Source: Miscanthus floridulus (lineage: Eukaryota > Streptophyta > Magnoliopsida > Poales > Poaceae). Taken from it: DNA of 64,000 nt. The notes under the pieces were generated by a model, which was given only the letters and a program-made list of their open reading frames with translations, did not search any database and was not told the origin of the DNA. This document shows, in pieces, positions 34,901-47,398 of this stretch. Each line of letters begins with the position of its first letter. Positions within the stretch are counted from its first letter, which is position 1. Where the stretch lies: NCBI RefSeq assembly GCF_019320115.1, contig NC_089587.1, positions 83,996,384 to 84,060,383 on the forward strand, read 5' to 3'. The position numbers were made by a program, and so were the translations under genes.

Positions 34901-37900
34901 TGCACCATAGACCATGATTTCGTTGATTTCAGTGATGTTTCCCTTTTGAGCATGTTGCTGTCCCATGCAAACAGCCACTGCATGGCCGGTTGGCATGCAT
35001 ATTCCTGGCAATCCACACCTCCCTTTGTCAATTCCTTTGAACCACATGAGTATCATATACTTGCACACGTCCCTACAAAATTGTTTGGCTAGAGAACGCA
35101 AGACAAAAGAGATATAACGGTTTTTGTGCTTGCTACCCCTGCAGCCTCGCAGGCAGACTGCTACTAGTTAACATGTGCATTCCCGCTGTTTCATCACCCC
35201 AGTGGCCATGCCCTTCAACCACAATATGTATAATATCTCTCCACATGTCTACAAAATATGGATCGGCCATATGATCTTTAACATTGGAGATATTAATGTT
35301 CTTATGCTTGCTGCCCTTGTCCAGTTACGTCAGTCCTTTATGAACTAATCATCAACTTATCAACCCAACCTATGCAAGCCAAAATCAAATCTCCTAAACC
35401 ACATCATCACCACTGAAGCACAACATTCCAGTTATCGATTTTGATGCCTCACCTCAGTTTAGTCATCATTATACCATCTCACTCTTGCATAGTCAATGCC
35501 ATGTATATGTGTTCCCTCTCTCATCAAGCTTTCATAGTCATCTCGTGTGATCTAGCTCTTTAATATTCATATGCTCACTTCATGCTTCATAATGTCCTAC
35601 CCATCTTGTATACAATCCTCTAATCATTTGCCGTTCATCAATAAATCCTTATGTTCTCTAAATCTTTCAAGTTAGCCCACATACATCATGTCGGTTCTAT
35701 CCCTATCATTTATCAAACCTTCTAGCTTTTACCTTCGATCTTTCATGTCTTTTAATCATAGCTCCGTTTAGTTGTTTTTGCGCTCAGTGATCGTAGTTCT
35801 AAGTCCTACGTGTTTAAAACTTCTATATCTTGTTTTATAATGATTGATGTATTGTTTCTAGGTTTGCCTATGATGCCTGTGATGGTTGCTTCTATCGTTA
35901 GAAGAAGCTATGCAAGGATGATCCAGAAAAGTTGGAAAGTTGGATGGCAAGCTTTTGGAAGGCAAGTGTAACATGAGGACCCTTGTTACCTAATAACTAT
36001 ATATTCGTCTTTCATGTGCATGTGTCTAATATGATGAACCCCTAAGGACATTACCTAGCATCTTTGTACCTTGATTCCTTGTTACCTTTGGGTTATGCAT
36101 ATGTGTAGTTCTGCTTAGCTTGCAATCACCAAATGTTACAATTTTAATATTGATTAATGATTTATGGAATCAATGTTAAAATGATGCTTTTTAGCAACAT
36201 GGGGGCTAGAGCATTGGGCCTTTTTGGGTGCTCTAGTCTGCCCATAAGGAATGAATCTTAAAGTGGCAACCTAGGACTTACAGTACAACCGCAAGAACTA
36301 CATGGCTCTGGTCTTAGCCTAGTATCTTGATCTGTTCTAGTTCGTCAGCAGCTTATCGAAAGGGCAAGAGGGGGGTGCCAGCTCTGGTATAGCTCTTGTC
36401 CTGGCATGGTGTGTGCTGGGCTGTGGTCATAAGTGTGCCACTCTCAGAGGAGAGCATCTATATCTGCCTGGTCAATCCGAAACCTTAGCGGCTGCTACTT
36501 ATTAGAACGACTGGTGAAAAGCTTCGTAGTGATCCCTATCGACTTACCTTGAAAGTGGGTCAAGAGGTTGGCCGCCTCGGGCAAAGAGCAATCACGACTC
36601 ATGGTGAAAGTGTACAAACTCTGCAGAGTTGTTTTAAAACTGATATATCAGTCGTGCTTACGGACACAAGCGGCCTGGATCCTTTTCGAGATAGATGGTT
36701 CTATGGATGGTTTGGGTGATGATTAATCTTGATCTTAATTATACTTTTCACTTGGGAGCTTAAGCATAACCTAGAAACATAGGTTTAATAAATAAAATAT
36801 GACCAACTAAAAGTGCTTACCGTAGTTCAACCGTGTCCAACCTTTTGAGTCTTGCATCCCCTCATGTTATACTTGTTGAGTATGGTGCGCTCACAGTTGC
36901 TTTACAATCAATAAAAATCCCGGATGGGTACCAGATGGTGGTTCAAGCGATGAGTTTACCAAAGGAGTTCCAAGAGTACTAGGCGAGTGCTCCCCCAGTC
37001 AACCATCCCTGCGGAGTATGGAGTCCCAAAGAGAAGATTAAGAATAGTTTCCGCTATGCTTTGTAATAGTTGTAAGTCTTATTGTAACTATGTTTCGATA
37101 TATAATAATGCATTATTCTTGATATTCTCCATATTTGTCGCTATATATGTCATGTGGACATCCTGGGCACACATATAGTTAGCGCTTGGTATTGTTTGGA
37201 AAACCGGGTGTGACACCGGGGCGTGACACAAGAAGATAAAGCTTCCTGTGGCCTCCGGGGGCTCAAGGGCTTCCGGGCCCGCACATCAGCCCCTAGAGCC
37301 GACCTCCTTCGCCACCAAGAAGACTCCAGAAGGTCTCACCCAAGGGAGGCCGGTCCAAGCCGACAACCTCTGACACGTAGAGTTTCAGAACAGAGCAGCC
37401 GGATGATGCCTAGGCTTCTTCGGCGCCAAGACACCTCGATGGTCCATGGCGCACTACTGCAAGCCCCTCCTAGACTCCGGCACACGTAGACCATAGACTA
37501 AAACCCCCCAAACCACCTTATACTTGACCTATCTCGTTATATAAGGGATAAGGTCGGATCTAAAGAGGAGAAGATCCTAGTTTGATCACCAAACACTCCA
37601 TTCCATTCCATCTACCTCCGCTCTGCACTGAGAGCAAGGCAACCAGGAGAGGGGCACCGAGATCCTCTCCTCCACCGCATCCCACCATCTCCTTCCTCTC
37701 TGACAAGGGGGAGACTCCACCGGCGATGAGGCAACCTTAGGATTAGCACCGAGCTAACCCCCTACCAAATCTTCTTCCTTTACACTCTATTGTAACCCCG
37801 TAGATTTTGGGTGCTTTTGAGTATAAGGATCATCAGCTGCTGGACGTAGAGACCGAATTGGCCCAAACCAGGATAAATCGTTGCATCTTCTCTACGTGAT

Positions 37901-37994
37901 TCTTGTGTTCCTGAGTCCACCCGAGCCACCAGAGACCCCCGTACTCTAACACTGACTCAAACAACATGCTTGCCACGGTTTCGACCACGTGACA
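31957..37994 (+). repeat. right LTR of G3 (split by solo LTR S1)
   Basis: The LTR begins at 31957 with TAATGAGATCC, where the left LTR has TGATGAGATCC (one transition in the terminal TG). It runs to 32320, is interrupted by S1, resumes after 37215 and ends CACGTGACA at 37994. The TATA box TATATAAG is at 37538-37545. Point differences to the left LTR are frequent along the length, so this is not a very recent insertion. Confidence 0.8.
32321..37215 (+). repeat. solo LTR S1 (TGTCACACCC family), 4.9 kb
   Basis: The block begins TGTCACACCCCAAAATTTCC and ends ACCGGGTGTGACA, so it has TG...CA ends with a 10-bp inverted repeat. It is flanked by the 5-bp target CCGGA (32316-32320) and CCGGG (37216-37220), and the intact left LTR of G3 reads through at this place. 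No primer site, protein domain or internal second LTR is seen, hence a solo LTR is the best reading. A second member of the family is S2 (41897-49600): starts and the last 0.7 kb (about 36490-37215 and 48870-49600) align closely. The long pyrimidine-rich centre (32560-34300) has short open frames only. Confidence 0.7.
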
Positions 37995-38364
37995 CACGGC
38001 CAGCGGCAATGCCGCTGCTGGTGTTGGGGATCCAGAAGATGTCAGAGATGTAGGCATAGACGGTGGAGGTGACGACAAACTGCTCAGAGATGCCACCGTG
38101 GCCGATTGGCCGGGCGACTACGTGAGCAGCAGGTGCGGCACTTTGTGGGGACGTTTGCGGCCGGCGGTCTTCTTCCTCATCTTTGCTATGGGATTTGGGA
38201 ATGGATGTTGCAGATTCACCATGAGTAGGCCTGATTAAATAGGACCAAGCCACCTTTCTAGGAATTTCAACCGCCGTCTCAATTAAAAAGGAATTAAATC
38301 TCCACCATGCGCATGGGAAACTAAGCCGATGCAGCGCTTCGACTGACAAATGACTACGCACCAC
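37995..38364 (-). pseudogene. antisense ORF of G2, 5' part
   Basis: On the minus strand an open frame runs from about 38364 into the G3 insertion at 37995. Its readable part includes ISEQFVVTSTVYAYISDIF and WIPNTSSG. It is the upstream half of the antisense ORF whose 3' half is at 24578-25030; the two are joined once G3 and one CACGG copy are removed. No known domain is recognised. It starts about 230 bp inside the G2 3' LTR, so its promoter may lie in or next to that LTR. Confidence 0.5.
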
Positions 38365-38595
38365 CTAGCTTGTGTGTGAAATGGGATTGACAAGACAGGA
38401 CGACCCAGGGATGGCACTAGAACAAGCTCATCTCCCAATAGCGCACTTTTATCGGTTCGCACGTAATCGGGACTTAAGTCGCTAGTGGAAACCCAGGTTA
38501 CCTCACGGTACTCGAGCAACAATCCACCCGGCTAAGACGATCCTAACTACTTGTAGGCGATCAAGTTATGTTTGACAGACAAGCTTGGGGGCTTA

Positions 38596-39003
38596 TGTCG
38601 ATGCTATAACCCCAGGTACTTTGACTTCCATATTGCCGACTACCGACTCCGGATCAAAGACGACCCGAAGGCCCACGATGACCCAATTCAAGGAAGGATA
38701 TCTCCGGATTGCGCCAAGACTCTGACTAGGGCACGACTCCTTAGCTTTTAGGGCAAGTTGAACATGGATATAAATAGCTAGCAACATCCCTCGTTGTAAT
38801 CATCCAATCTCTCATAGGCATAACTACATTGTAACAACAATCTCGCCGAATACAAGCAATACAAGAGTAGCAACTAGACGTAAGGCTTTTACTCACTTCC
38901 CAAGGGGCCGAACCAATATAAATCTCGTCTCCATCTGTGATTATTCTTCACACCAAGCGGGGTTCCCCAAGAACTAAATATCTACTGGTAAAAAACACCG
39001 ACA
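38596..39003 (+). repeat. 3' LTR of G2
   Basis: The LTR begins TGTCGATGC after the polypurine tract AAGCTTGGGGGCTTA (38581-38595) and ends AACACCGACA at 39003, giving TGTCG/CGACA ends. Length 408 bp, short for a Tat element. The next five bases are CATAG. No other copy lies in the window, since the 5' end of G2 is missing. Confidence 0.62.
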
Positions 39004-39909
39004 CATAGTGTGGGTGCTGTGGGTCGTAGACTGGTATTCCACTTCATGTGCCTATGGTTGTAGATCGTATGGTCTAGTTTCTTCCCTTCTTCATCTTCTT
39101 TACACACTTCCAGATGTGCGGATCCTGTAAGAGTGTGTCCATTTCCTGGTGACTTTCAGTCAACTTGCGCCTTAGAATTACCCTTTCTTGATTTGCTAGA
39201 TATAACTCCATGGTGGTGTGGCGTAACTCGTCTCTAATCTCTGTGACCTTGGTGATCCATCCTGCTAATTCCTTCTATTGATTCTCATAGATGGTGTCGA
39301 GTGCATGCATGTATCTGACATTGAATACTTACTCTGGTGCTTGGGGGGTGATTTTTCCCAAATCCCGAACCTTTCCACACCACATGGGAGTGGTCTGGTT
39401 CGGCACAGGAAAGAATCTGGTCGGAGTGTGCTCAATATCTTCTTTGAATATTTGACAAAATTCTACAAGAGCCTGGCGTGCTGCTTTTTGGGTTGTATCA
39501 TGATATTCTCATCCAAATACTATGATATACCGGGGCTGGAATGCGGGACATGATGGATGCTTTGGGATATGCAGGTGTATTTCACAATTGAGTACACCCT
39601 CCTCATCGTACTCACGACAGTAGTACATGGGAGGCTTAGTGTATCCCAAGTGCTGGAGTGTCTCCCATAGGAGCGGTGGAAATCCACAAATGATCAAGCA
39701 GTCTGAACATTCCCATTCGTCGTCCATTGCTGCAAAATTTCACCACATGGGTTAGAAACATTTTACAACATAAAAGAAGCAATAATAGGAAAAGTTCATT
39801 CATTATAGTATTACCAGGTGGGGTGTTATTAATCCTACTATAACTACTGTTATTATACGCGTTCCAAACCTAGGGCTTCGTCCTATGATCAAGCTCAGCT
39901 CTGATACCA
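39004..39909 (-). pseudogene. 5' internal region of G1 (leader ORF and coiled-coil start of gag)
   Basis: Directly after the Met primer site (39898-39909, minus strand) comes a short frame at 39727-39509 (72 codons, WECSDCLIICGFPPLLWETLQ..., PPMYYCREYDEEGV). Farther on (about 39300-39060) a charged, helical segment (ELRHTTMELYLANQERVILRRKL) looks like the coiled-coil N-terminus found before gag in grass Tekay-type elements. The segment ends at the G2 insertion; gag continues at 18297 on the same strand. Confidence 0.6.
39898..39909 (-). other. G1 primer binding site (initiator Met tRNA)
   Basis: On the minus strand the sequence reads TGGTATCAGAGC, the standard complement to the 3' end of plant initiator methionine tRNA, one base after the LTR end. 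It fixes the orientation of G1 and agrees with a chromovirus. Confidence 0.85.
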
Positions 39910-42530
39910 CTCTATCAGCCCCTCATTTCTAAGAGTCCTAGGTGTATCTATACTTGCGCCAGGATCATGCACAAGTATGCACAAAATCAATAGAATTGGT
40001 ACACAGCTGAAAAGAAAGGTTCCAAGCTTTATTGATATCTAAAAAGGGTTCTACAATAGTAGCCCTAAGGGCATAGTCATAGGCTTACAGGGCTAGCAGA
40101 AAACTAATACCATGGAGCGGCACTTATTCATGGTGGTCTCTAGTATGATGATATTCTACAGCGTAGCGATAACCTATTCCATAGGCAAGCTTGAGCGTGG
40201 TTGAAACCCTAGCTTCGATGTCATCTCCTACAATTAGACTCTTCGCATAACTCCTAATCTTTGAGGCGTGCTTCCTCATTGTAGTCTTGGTCTTCCTTAG
40301 TGCTGAAGTCTGTGAGTCAACAACGGGTGAGTACTTACGTACTTAGCAAGCCCTAACCATAGGGTGGAAATAGAGGCGTGGTGGTGGTTATAATTAAGGG
40401 TTGGGTCCTAGTGGACTATTACCATTCCAACTAGTCCCCGGGTTAGAGTCAAGTTACATTACCAGTTTCATTACACATAAAATTAAGCTAATCATAGTAT
40501 CCCATCCTAGCATCTGCCCATTCCAAGGATGTGGCTATTCGAATAGATTTAAATAACTCTGTAGAGGTGTACACATTTCCCCACATGATAGGCACAATCC
40601 CTTCCATGATCAGTGGTTGAAATAGGATGAACGAGACCCCGTACCCACTTGGGTGCTACCCTAGACTTCCATATAACTCTACCGTGGCTTCTCAGGGGTT
40701 GGAAAACACACTAAACTTAGGAGGATACCTTATCGTCCCATCTCATAATCCCAGATGATACCACATCATCCCTTCAAATATCTCGGACGATACCACATCA
40801 TCCCAACATAATAGTGCCGATGATACCAAATCATCAAAATAAACAATAATAAAAATGGGCTCGAACGTGGCCAAGGTCAAGGGGTTTAACATGTAAGATC
40901 ACATAGCAACCACGCCAACCAGACCACGGAAGATCACATAGCATCCGTGTTGGCTCCTGATATTCTACTGCCAACACTGGCCTCCTAGTAGATATTATAC
41001 TTCTATCTAATGGGGTGTGAGATCAAATCTACCCATATAGACATGTGGCTATACGTAACATCTTACTAGGCGAGAGGGGCTACGAACTGGTCCTTATGTG
41101 ACCGAGGCGAGCATCTCCTGGGAATCCTATCTAGGCATCCCCGCCAAGATAACTTCTCCCGCATAAGCTATCCCCACTCACCCCCTGTCGGTGTTTAGTT
41201 TTAGGTTTACCAAGTTTTAAGTTCCATTAATTATTATCCCTAAATTTATCTATATTGTGGAGCTCATAAATCAACAAGATAACCATTTATCTTAATTCAA
41301 CATTAATCATTTCACCATAACCGAGCTCATAATCCAAGATAATAATTAAGCAAGTTATTCATTTAGTGATAGTTAAGCAAGATGGTAGAGGGAGGGGGGA
41401 GCTAGGACTTGCCTTCGCTGTTGGCTACTTCTGGCATGTTCTCGTAGTCGGGGTCTTCGCTCTCCTGGTAGTCACCGTCGTCTATCGGCGTAGCTATTGA
41501 ATAAGACTACCGCCGGACACAAAATAAAAGAGGAAAAGCAAACATAGAACAATATGGTGGTACTAGAATGAATGCATAGTGCCAGATTTTAGATGAATTC
41601 TAGAAGTGGTTTCACCTAAAAAGGAGATAGGATGGAAAAGTTATGTATTTTATAAGTTTATTCTATAGCTAATTAACTAGATGGAATTTTACATGTATTT
41701 TCTGGTGCATGAAAATAGGTGTAAACTATATGATTATATTCCCTAATACATCTAGTTTATTTACAAATTTTCTAGGATTTTTTCTAAGCTAGGAAAGTGG
41801 ATTTATAGCCTTCTATGTACATTAACCGGGTGTAGCTAGTATTTTCCTAAGCGTACCCAGTGCTATGTGTGCATGGCGTGTGTGTGTGTGTGTGATTGTC
41901 ACACCCCAAAATTCATGTTTTGGGATGTGACTAGAAAACTCTAAAAACAAAACAAAAGATTTTACTATTTTCTAAAATTTTCCAACTTTAGTTAAGTTGT
42001 TGACATCTTAGATAGCGGAAAAACGTGAGTTTCTAAAAATTTTGGGAATACAATTTAACTGTATGTTGCATTTCTTGTTGTTGCATAATGTCTTATGGTT
42101 GAAAATGAATTTCAATGTTTCCAAATGCGCTTAGGGTTTGATGTCAAACTTGTTTTCCAAAATCCCAACCCAAACATCATTGTATCTACTCCTAGTCATC
42201 ACATGTCTAATCTTTCCTTCCTCTTCCATTCTTTTACCGTACTCTAAACCAATCTTAATTTGGTATAAAGTTTGATCTTTGTTCTTTCTTTTTCTTTGTT
42301 GTTTTGTTTTCTAACCCAAATTCATCTCAATTTGGGTTATGCCGACCCACTCTCTCTTTCTATCATGAATAATAGCAGCCCCACTTGCTCTTTTTCGCTA
42401 ATGGACTTAGTCCTCTCTCTTCCTCTTGTTTTGGGTCAAGCATAACACAACCCAACACCAATCTCTCCTTCTCCCACTCCTTGGTCGAGCCCTCTCTCTT
42501 TCTCCAGTGAAAACATGCGCCATCTCCTAT

Positions 42531-43923
42531 AACAGAACCGTCCAATTTATAAGAGCACAAGTACAATAGCAATTACCGAAGTGATCAAACCATCATACTT
42601 GAACCCATATAAACCCGGTAGTCCGATAAAATCACGAGGGATCTCAAACAAACCAATGTACAAACCAAGATCGTCCAAAATTCAACACAACCAGTCACAT
42701 GTTACAATAGGTTCACAAATAGTTTTCATACATCGGAGTTTCAACAGTGTTATTACAACTCAAATTTAGAAGTAGCGGAAGCAACATAGTTTTGAAACAA
42801 CATCACGATAGTTCAAATACATAGCCAGTTTAGGATCATCTCCAACAAAAGAACATAGAGGAGATGATATAGAATGACCATGCCCTTGGTCTTACTCTCC
42901 ATCAATAGTAGGAGTTATGCAGTGCTTGCAATAACCATGGTACATCACGTCATCTGCAACAAATGGGAATAAACCCTGAGTACGAGAATGTACTCAGCTA
43001 GACTTACCCTTCATAAACCAAAATAATAAGACACCAAGGAGTATGCATGGCTTTAAGAGGTGGAGTTAGCTTGACAACATTTTGCATAAAAGCTTAAGTA
43101 ATATAACTTGGAGATTTAGTACCTCTAGCATCAATTTGGATACCTATTCAATTAAGCATCTCTAGATTAGTACCTATACTAGAGCAATCACTTGATTAAG
43201 CTAACAAGCATTAGTAACCATATCCAGTATAAGAGTAATTTGAGCATCATCATAACCATCAAGTTTCAATTAGTGCTTCTACGTTGCCGTTGCTCAGTCA
43301 AATTCTCACTATCCGAGAGAGACGGTGATTCGAATCAATTTCTACCCAGCTAGGGAAATTATTCCTAACACAAACTGAGGCACACCCCATGAAGGTAGCC
43401 TTAGGTCACCTTTGGTACAATTCAGGACTAACTCACGGGTCTGATCAGCGCCGCACCCTCAGAGATTCTACTAATCTACCAGGAAGATCGGGACACGGTC
43501 CCACCCTTAGACTCACACCATTGGCTCTCTACACATCCTTACTACCTCTAGTGTGCGCACTTTCACTTATCGGAGACTGGCCTAAATTGAGCAACTCGGC
43601 TTCACAGTCGTATCATCGGATCCAGCCAACTAAGTGCTAGGCATGCATTCAACATGACATGAGGACGTACAGCGAATCGATCCTTAACCGACAATGATGG
43701 GGATAAATAGGCACCCAAGACCTCCATGCTTTGTTGCTTCTTTATCACGATCCCACCTGGTCTCCATTATTCATTAACACATGGTTATATTCCACGCTAG
43801 CACATATAGCCAACCGTGATTAGTTATCCGCCTATATTATGCAGGTGACAGGTAATCACCCAGCTTCTACCAACTAAGCATGGCTAAGCACATATTCAAT
43901 CATGAACCTATATAGGATACAAG

Positions 43924-43957
<34 letters not shown>

Positions 43958-46900
43958 GGACAAGGAAGATGTATGCAGCAAGTGGTTCCAATCAACTCCT
44001 AGTACTTAATGCATCAACATAAAAGGACTCAAGTTGATAGTTCGAAAACATAGGAGGCTTAAAATGCTCCAGGGCTTGCCTTTCACAAAGGTTGAGAGCT
44101 GGTCATCTGGGCACTCGGGCAGCTATTCACCATCGGGTTTGCCTTCTCCTGGGATCACCTATTGCTGCACTTCCTGATGCTCTTCCTGGGGATCGGCTTC
44201 GTACTCCAACACGGTAATTTCTTCCATCGCATCTATTGCATGCATATGCAAAAAGTGAGAATCATGAATGCATAAGAAGGGTCACGGATGATATGTCATG
44301 ATAATGCGCATGGTTAAATGATGACTATCATATTAGGTCATTAGGATGATAACAAGGTTAAATTCTTATTTACTGAGTAGGTGCATATCTCTTCTCTAGA
44401 AATTTCAAGAATCCACACTAAGTCTATTTCTGGACCACAACACAACAGCTACAAGTTTAGACCATAATTGGAGTTCTACTCAACCAAATGCTATGATCCT
44501 ACACTTTCTAGAAATCTTATAAAATTGTCTACAACTTTCATTTAATCACCAAAAGCTGATTCAACTACTATCCAAGCCAAAATAGGTAAACTTCCCAGGT
44601 CTCTCCAGAAATTCCAGAGAGTAAGTATTTTGGAAGACCAAATTCTAACAGCTATAACTCTCAAACTACTTGGCCTATTACCCTAAAATTTTTAAACAAG
44701 CTAGATAAAGAAATTCCCTACAACTTTGTTATTAACCATTTTTACAACAAACTACATTTTACCTATGCAAAACACCTAGAAATAGAATCTATCCAAAACA
44801 ACTTCTATAATTGAATTTTAGAGCCATAATATTTTACTGCATACAAGAAATCAAAATTGGGCACAATCAAAGGTACCAACCGTTCATAGGCATCATACAC
44901 ACTCTAGAAAATATGATGGTCAAGCCCAAATAAATTATTTAAATACCTTTATTAATTTATTTGGACACTAAGGTGAAATAATAAAAATATATCAAAATTG
45001 CACAATAACTTCTGACAAAATTACAGTGATTCATATATGATCCCCATAGTCTATTGTACAAATTTCATGCCATTTGGATAAGTACAACACCCTCCACATA
45101 AATGACAAGTTATAAGGGCCAATTTTAGTGAAAATAGTTATCCCTATTGAAAGTGTCAAATAATCGATTTCATATTTTTCTTAGCTTCCCTAAAACCCAC
45201 TAACACTGTACAAAAATTTGCATGGCAATATGTTACTTATTTTTATCCTTATGAATTTCCTCAAAAAACACAATTTATTAAAATATAAATTGCAAGACCC
45301 TACTCCAATCAAGTTTACTACAAGTTCAACATTTTTTCGAACTAGAGCAAGTCAACATAAGATTAGCAAAATTGAAATCACAATTTTATCAGTTTCCTAG
45401 CTCAAGTTATGCATTTTACAAGATTACAAACAATTTAAAAGCACTTATCTTGCTCCATTTAATTCTCCTATAAAAACATGCCAAACAGTAAGTTTCATAT
45501 TTTTATCAAATACTACACTTCATGATGAATCCAACAAAATTTGGTTCACTCCATTTGGACACTCCTAGCTCTAGATATGAATTTTTGAAGTTGGTATTCA
45601 AATCTATGAAAAATAAGAAAATCAAAGCAAACACAGTGACTGACAAATGGGGCCCACTTATCAGCAGGACCCACGCATCAGCAAACCAGAACAAAGGCGG
45701 CGTTTGACCGGCGACAGCTCGTCGATGGCGAGGTCTCTGGTGGTAGCATCACCATGGTTGCACTCCCCGCACTCCCTCGCACCCAGTGGTGCCCCTCGTT
45801 GGACTGGCGGTGCACTAGACCACCCTCGTCGGTGGCAATGGCGGACAGCAGAGGGGGTGTCGCGGGACACCGGTGTTCTCCGGCCATCACGGGCTCTGGT
45901 GAGGTGTGCTACGGCTTCGTGGAATCCTAGCAAAGCTATCTCAGGTGGTTAGGGTTCCGGTGAGGCGGCGGTGAGCTACGACCACGTGTATGCCGCGGCA
46001 GCGGTGCACAGAGCACGGTGGTGCTCTTGGTGTTCTGGCTAGACAACGGCGAGAGGCAGATCTCCATCATGCCATCCGCTAGGTCTAGGTTTACTCAACC
46101 TAATGCGCATGAAAGAGAAGGGAGGCGATGGATCAGCTCGGCAATGGCGAGATCGAGTGCCATGGCGGCCACGGCGAAAGCGATGGTGCGTTCCCACAAG
46201 ACCAAGCAGTAGCATCTAACCTAGTTCTTGCCTAAGCACAAGGATCACAAGGAGACTCTAGACCAAAGAAGAGAAGGACAGGAGGTGCGATGCAACGGTG
46301 TGACCACGGTAAGCTGAGCGTGCGGTAGAGCTCTAACGAGATCGTGGTGACGGCGATGCAAAATACACGATTACCAAGGCTCAGCAAGTGGGACAAGCGG
46401 GTCGAGGTGGAAGAGGTGACTACAGCGGAGCTACTGGCGAGCTGAATTAGATGGTGGTGCAGCAATGACAGCATGCGAGCGGTTGGAGCATGGTGGTAGC
46501 AATGACGAGCGCGGTCGCTTCGGTGCGGCGTGGAGAAGAGGGAAGCGAGCGAGTTACGAAATGGGAGTAGCAGCAGCACGTCGTTGGGTTCCTCTACTTC
46601 AGAACGGCGTTGCGGGGCCAATGGTAGAGTATAGGCGCCACACGGTGGGCGCGCACTATGCATGATCTGCCATGACCGACGCCAGTTTGAATCAGGTCAG
46701 CCGATTCAGTTCCCCTCTTGGCCCAACTGACAGCATGAGTTTGCAATCAAATAACTCCAAATCTGTGGCAATTCAGCAAAAACTATAAGAATCAAAGTTG
46801 TAGAGCTACATGAGTACTCCAACTTTGCTTAAATGAGTTTTGTCTAGATCAGCCTAGTGAATGAGCTACAGCACGTCAAACACAGGTACATTGAAACTGT

Positions 46901-47398
46901 AAACCAATTCTAGACTTAGAAAAAATTTCAAGTGCTAGAACAGTATTTTATTGCTACTTGAGAGCTGTTTTTGAGCATGCTACTCACTGAATTAGGTCTT
47001 GACCCAAAAATAAAAGTTGTTACTCTAGTCAAGTACTACAACTTTGCTTAAGGGTGCACTGCCATGCAAGCACCTTATGCTATAGTTCAACTTAGGTCAA
47101 ACATACAACTTGAAAATGGTAAGTTACACTTTACCAGGCCAAATTGGTTCAAGTCATGAATACCAAAGTTGTTCCATATGACATTATAAACATGTTTAGG
47201 GTAACCCAAAGGTCCCACAAGCATATTATACATTGGTCACATGTAAACCCTAGCATATGTAAAGCATTTAGTGACAACCCATGTTATATAAGCAATCATA
47301 GAGATACAATTTGAGATGCTCATGCTCATGAATGATCAATGATGCTTGTGCTCATGTAATACCAATGCCAAATGCATGCTTAACACTAGGGTGTTACA
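42531..47398 (-). repeat. solo LTR-like element S4 inside S2
   Basis: On the minus strand S4 begins TGTAACACCCTAG at 47398 and ends near 42531 with sequence similar to the end of the G1 LTR. Flanks are CCTAT (42526-42530) and CCTCT (47399-47403), a 4-of-5 match. The S2 sequence reads CCATCTCC before and CCTCTTCTC after, matching the uninterrupted CCATCTCCTC of S1. Content: AT-rich halves around a GC-rich centre (45650-46700) and an (AT)n tract at 43928-43957. No protein domain is seen. It belongs to the same TGTAACACC class as the G1 LTR. Confidence 0.55.
43928..43957. repeat. AT microsatellite
   Basis: Two runs of (AT/TA)n, broken once by ATG, within S4. No function is suggested. Confidence 0.8.

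Larger units (their letters stand above)
25031..37994 (+). mobile_element. non-autonomous Tat-like element G3
   Basis: G3 has two LTRs in the same orientation (25031-27021 and 31957-37994, both carrying later insertions), a primer-site block after the left LTR, a degraded gag-like region, a long antisense gene and a polypurine tract. It is flanked by a perfect 5-bp duplication CACGG (25026-25030 and 37995-37999). No RT, RNase H or integrase is present in the 4.9-kb interior, so it would need enzymes from a relative such as G2. Confidence 0.82.
18298..39003 (+). mobile_element. Tat-like Ty3/gypsy element G2, 5' truncated
   Basis: G2 runs from a gag that begins abruptly at about 18298, through protease, RT, RNase H and integrase (to about 23615), a 3' untranslated region, an antisense ORF (24578-25030 and, after the G3 insertion, 37995-38364), a polypurine tract and a 408-bp 3' LTR ending at 39003. 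No 5' LTR or primer site precedes gag; the junction with G1 gag at 18297/18298 has no TG end, so the 5' part was lost. The right flank is CATAG (39004-39008); no left copy is found. Confidence 0.72.

Noticed and set aside
46232..46663. A 143-codon minus-strand frame in the GC-rich part of S4 as a gene
   Set aside because: Histidine/serine/leucine-rich low-complexity translation without a domain, overlapping other frames; it is within an LTR-like block.
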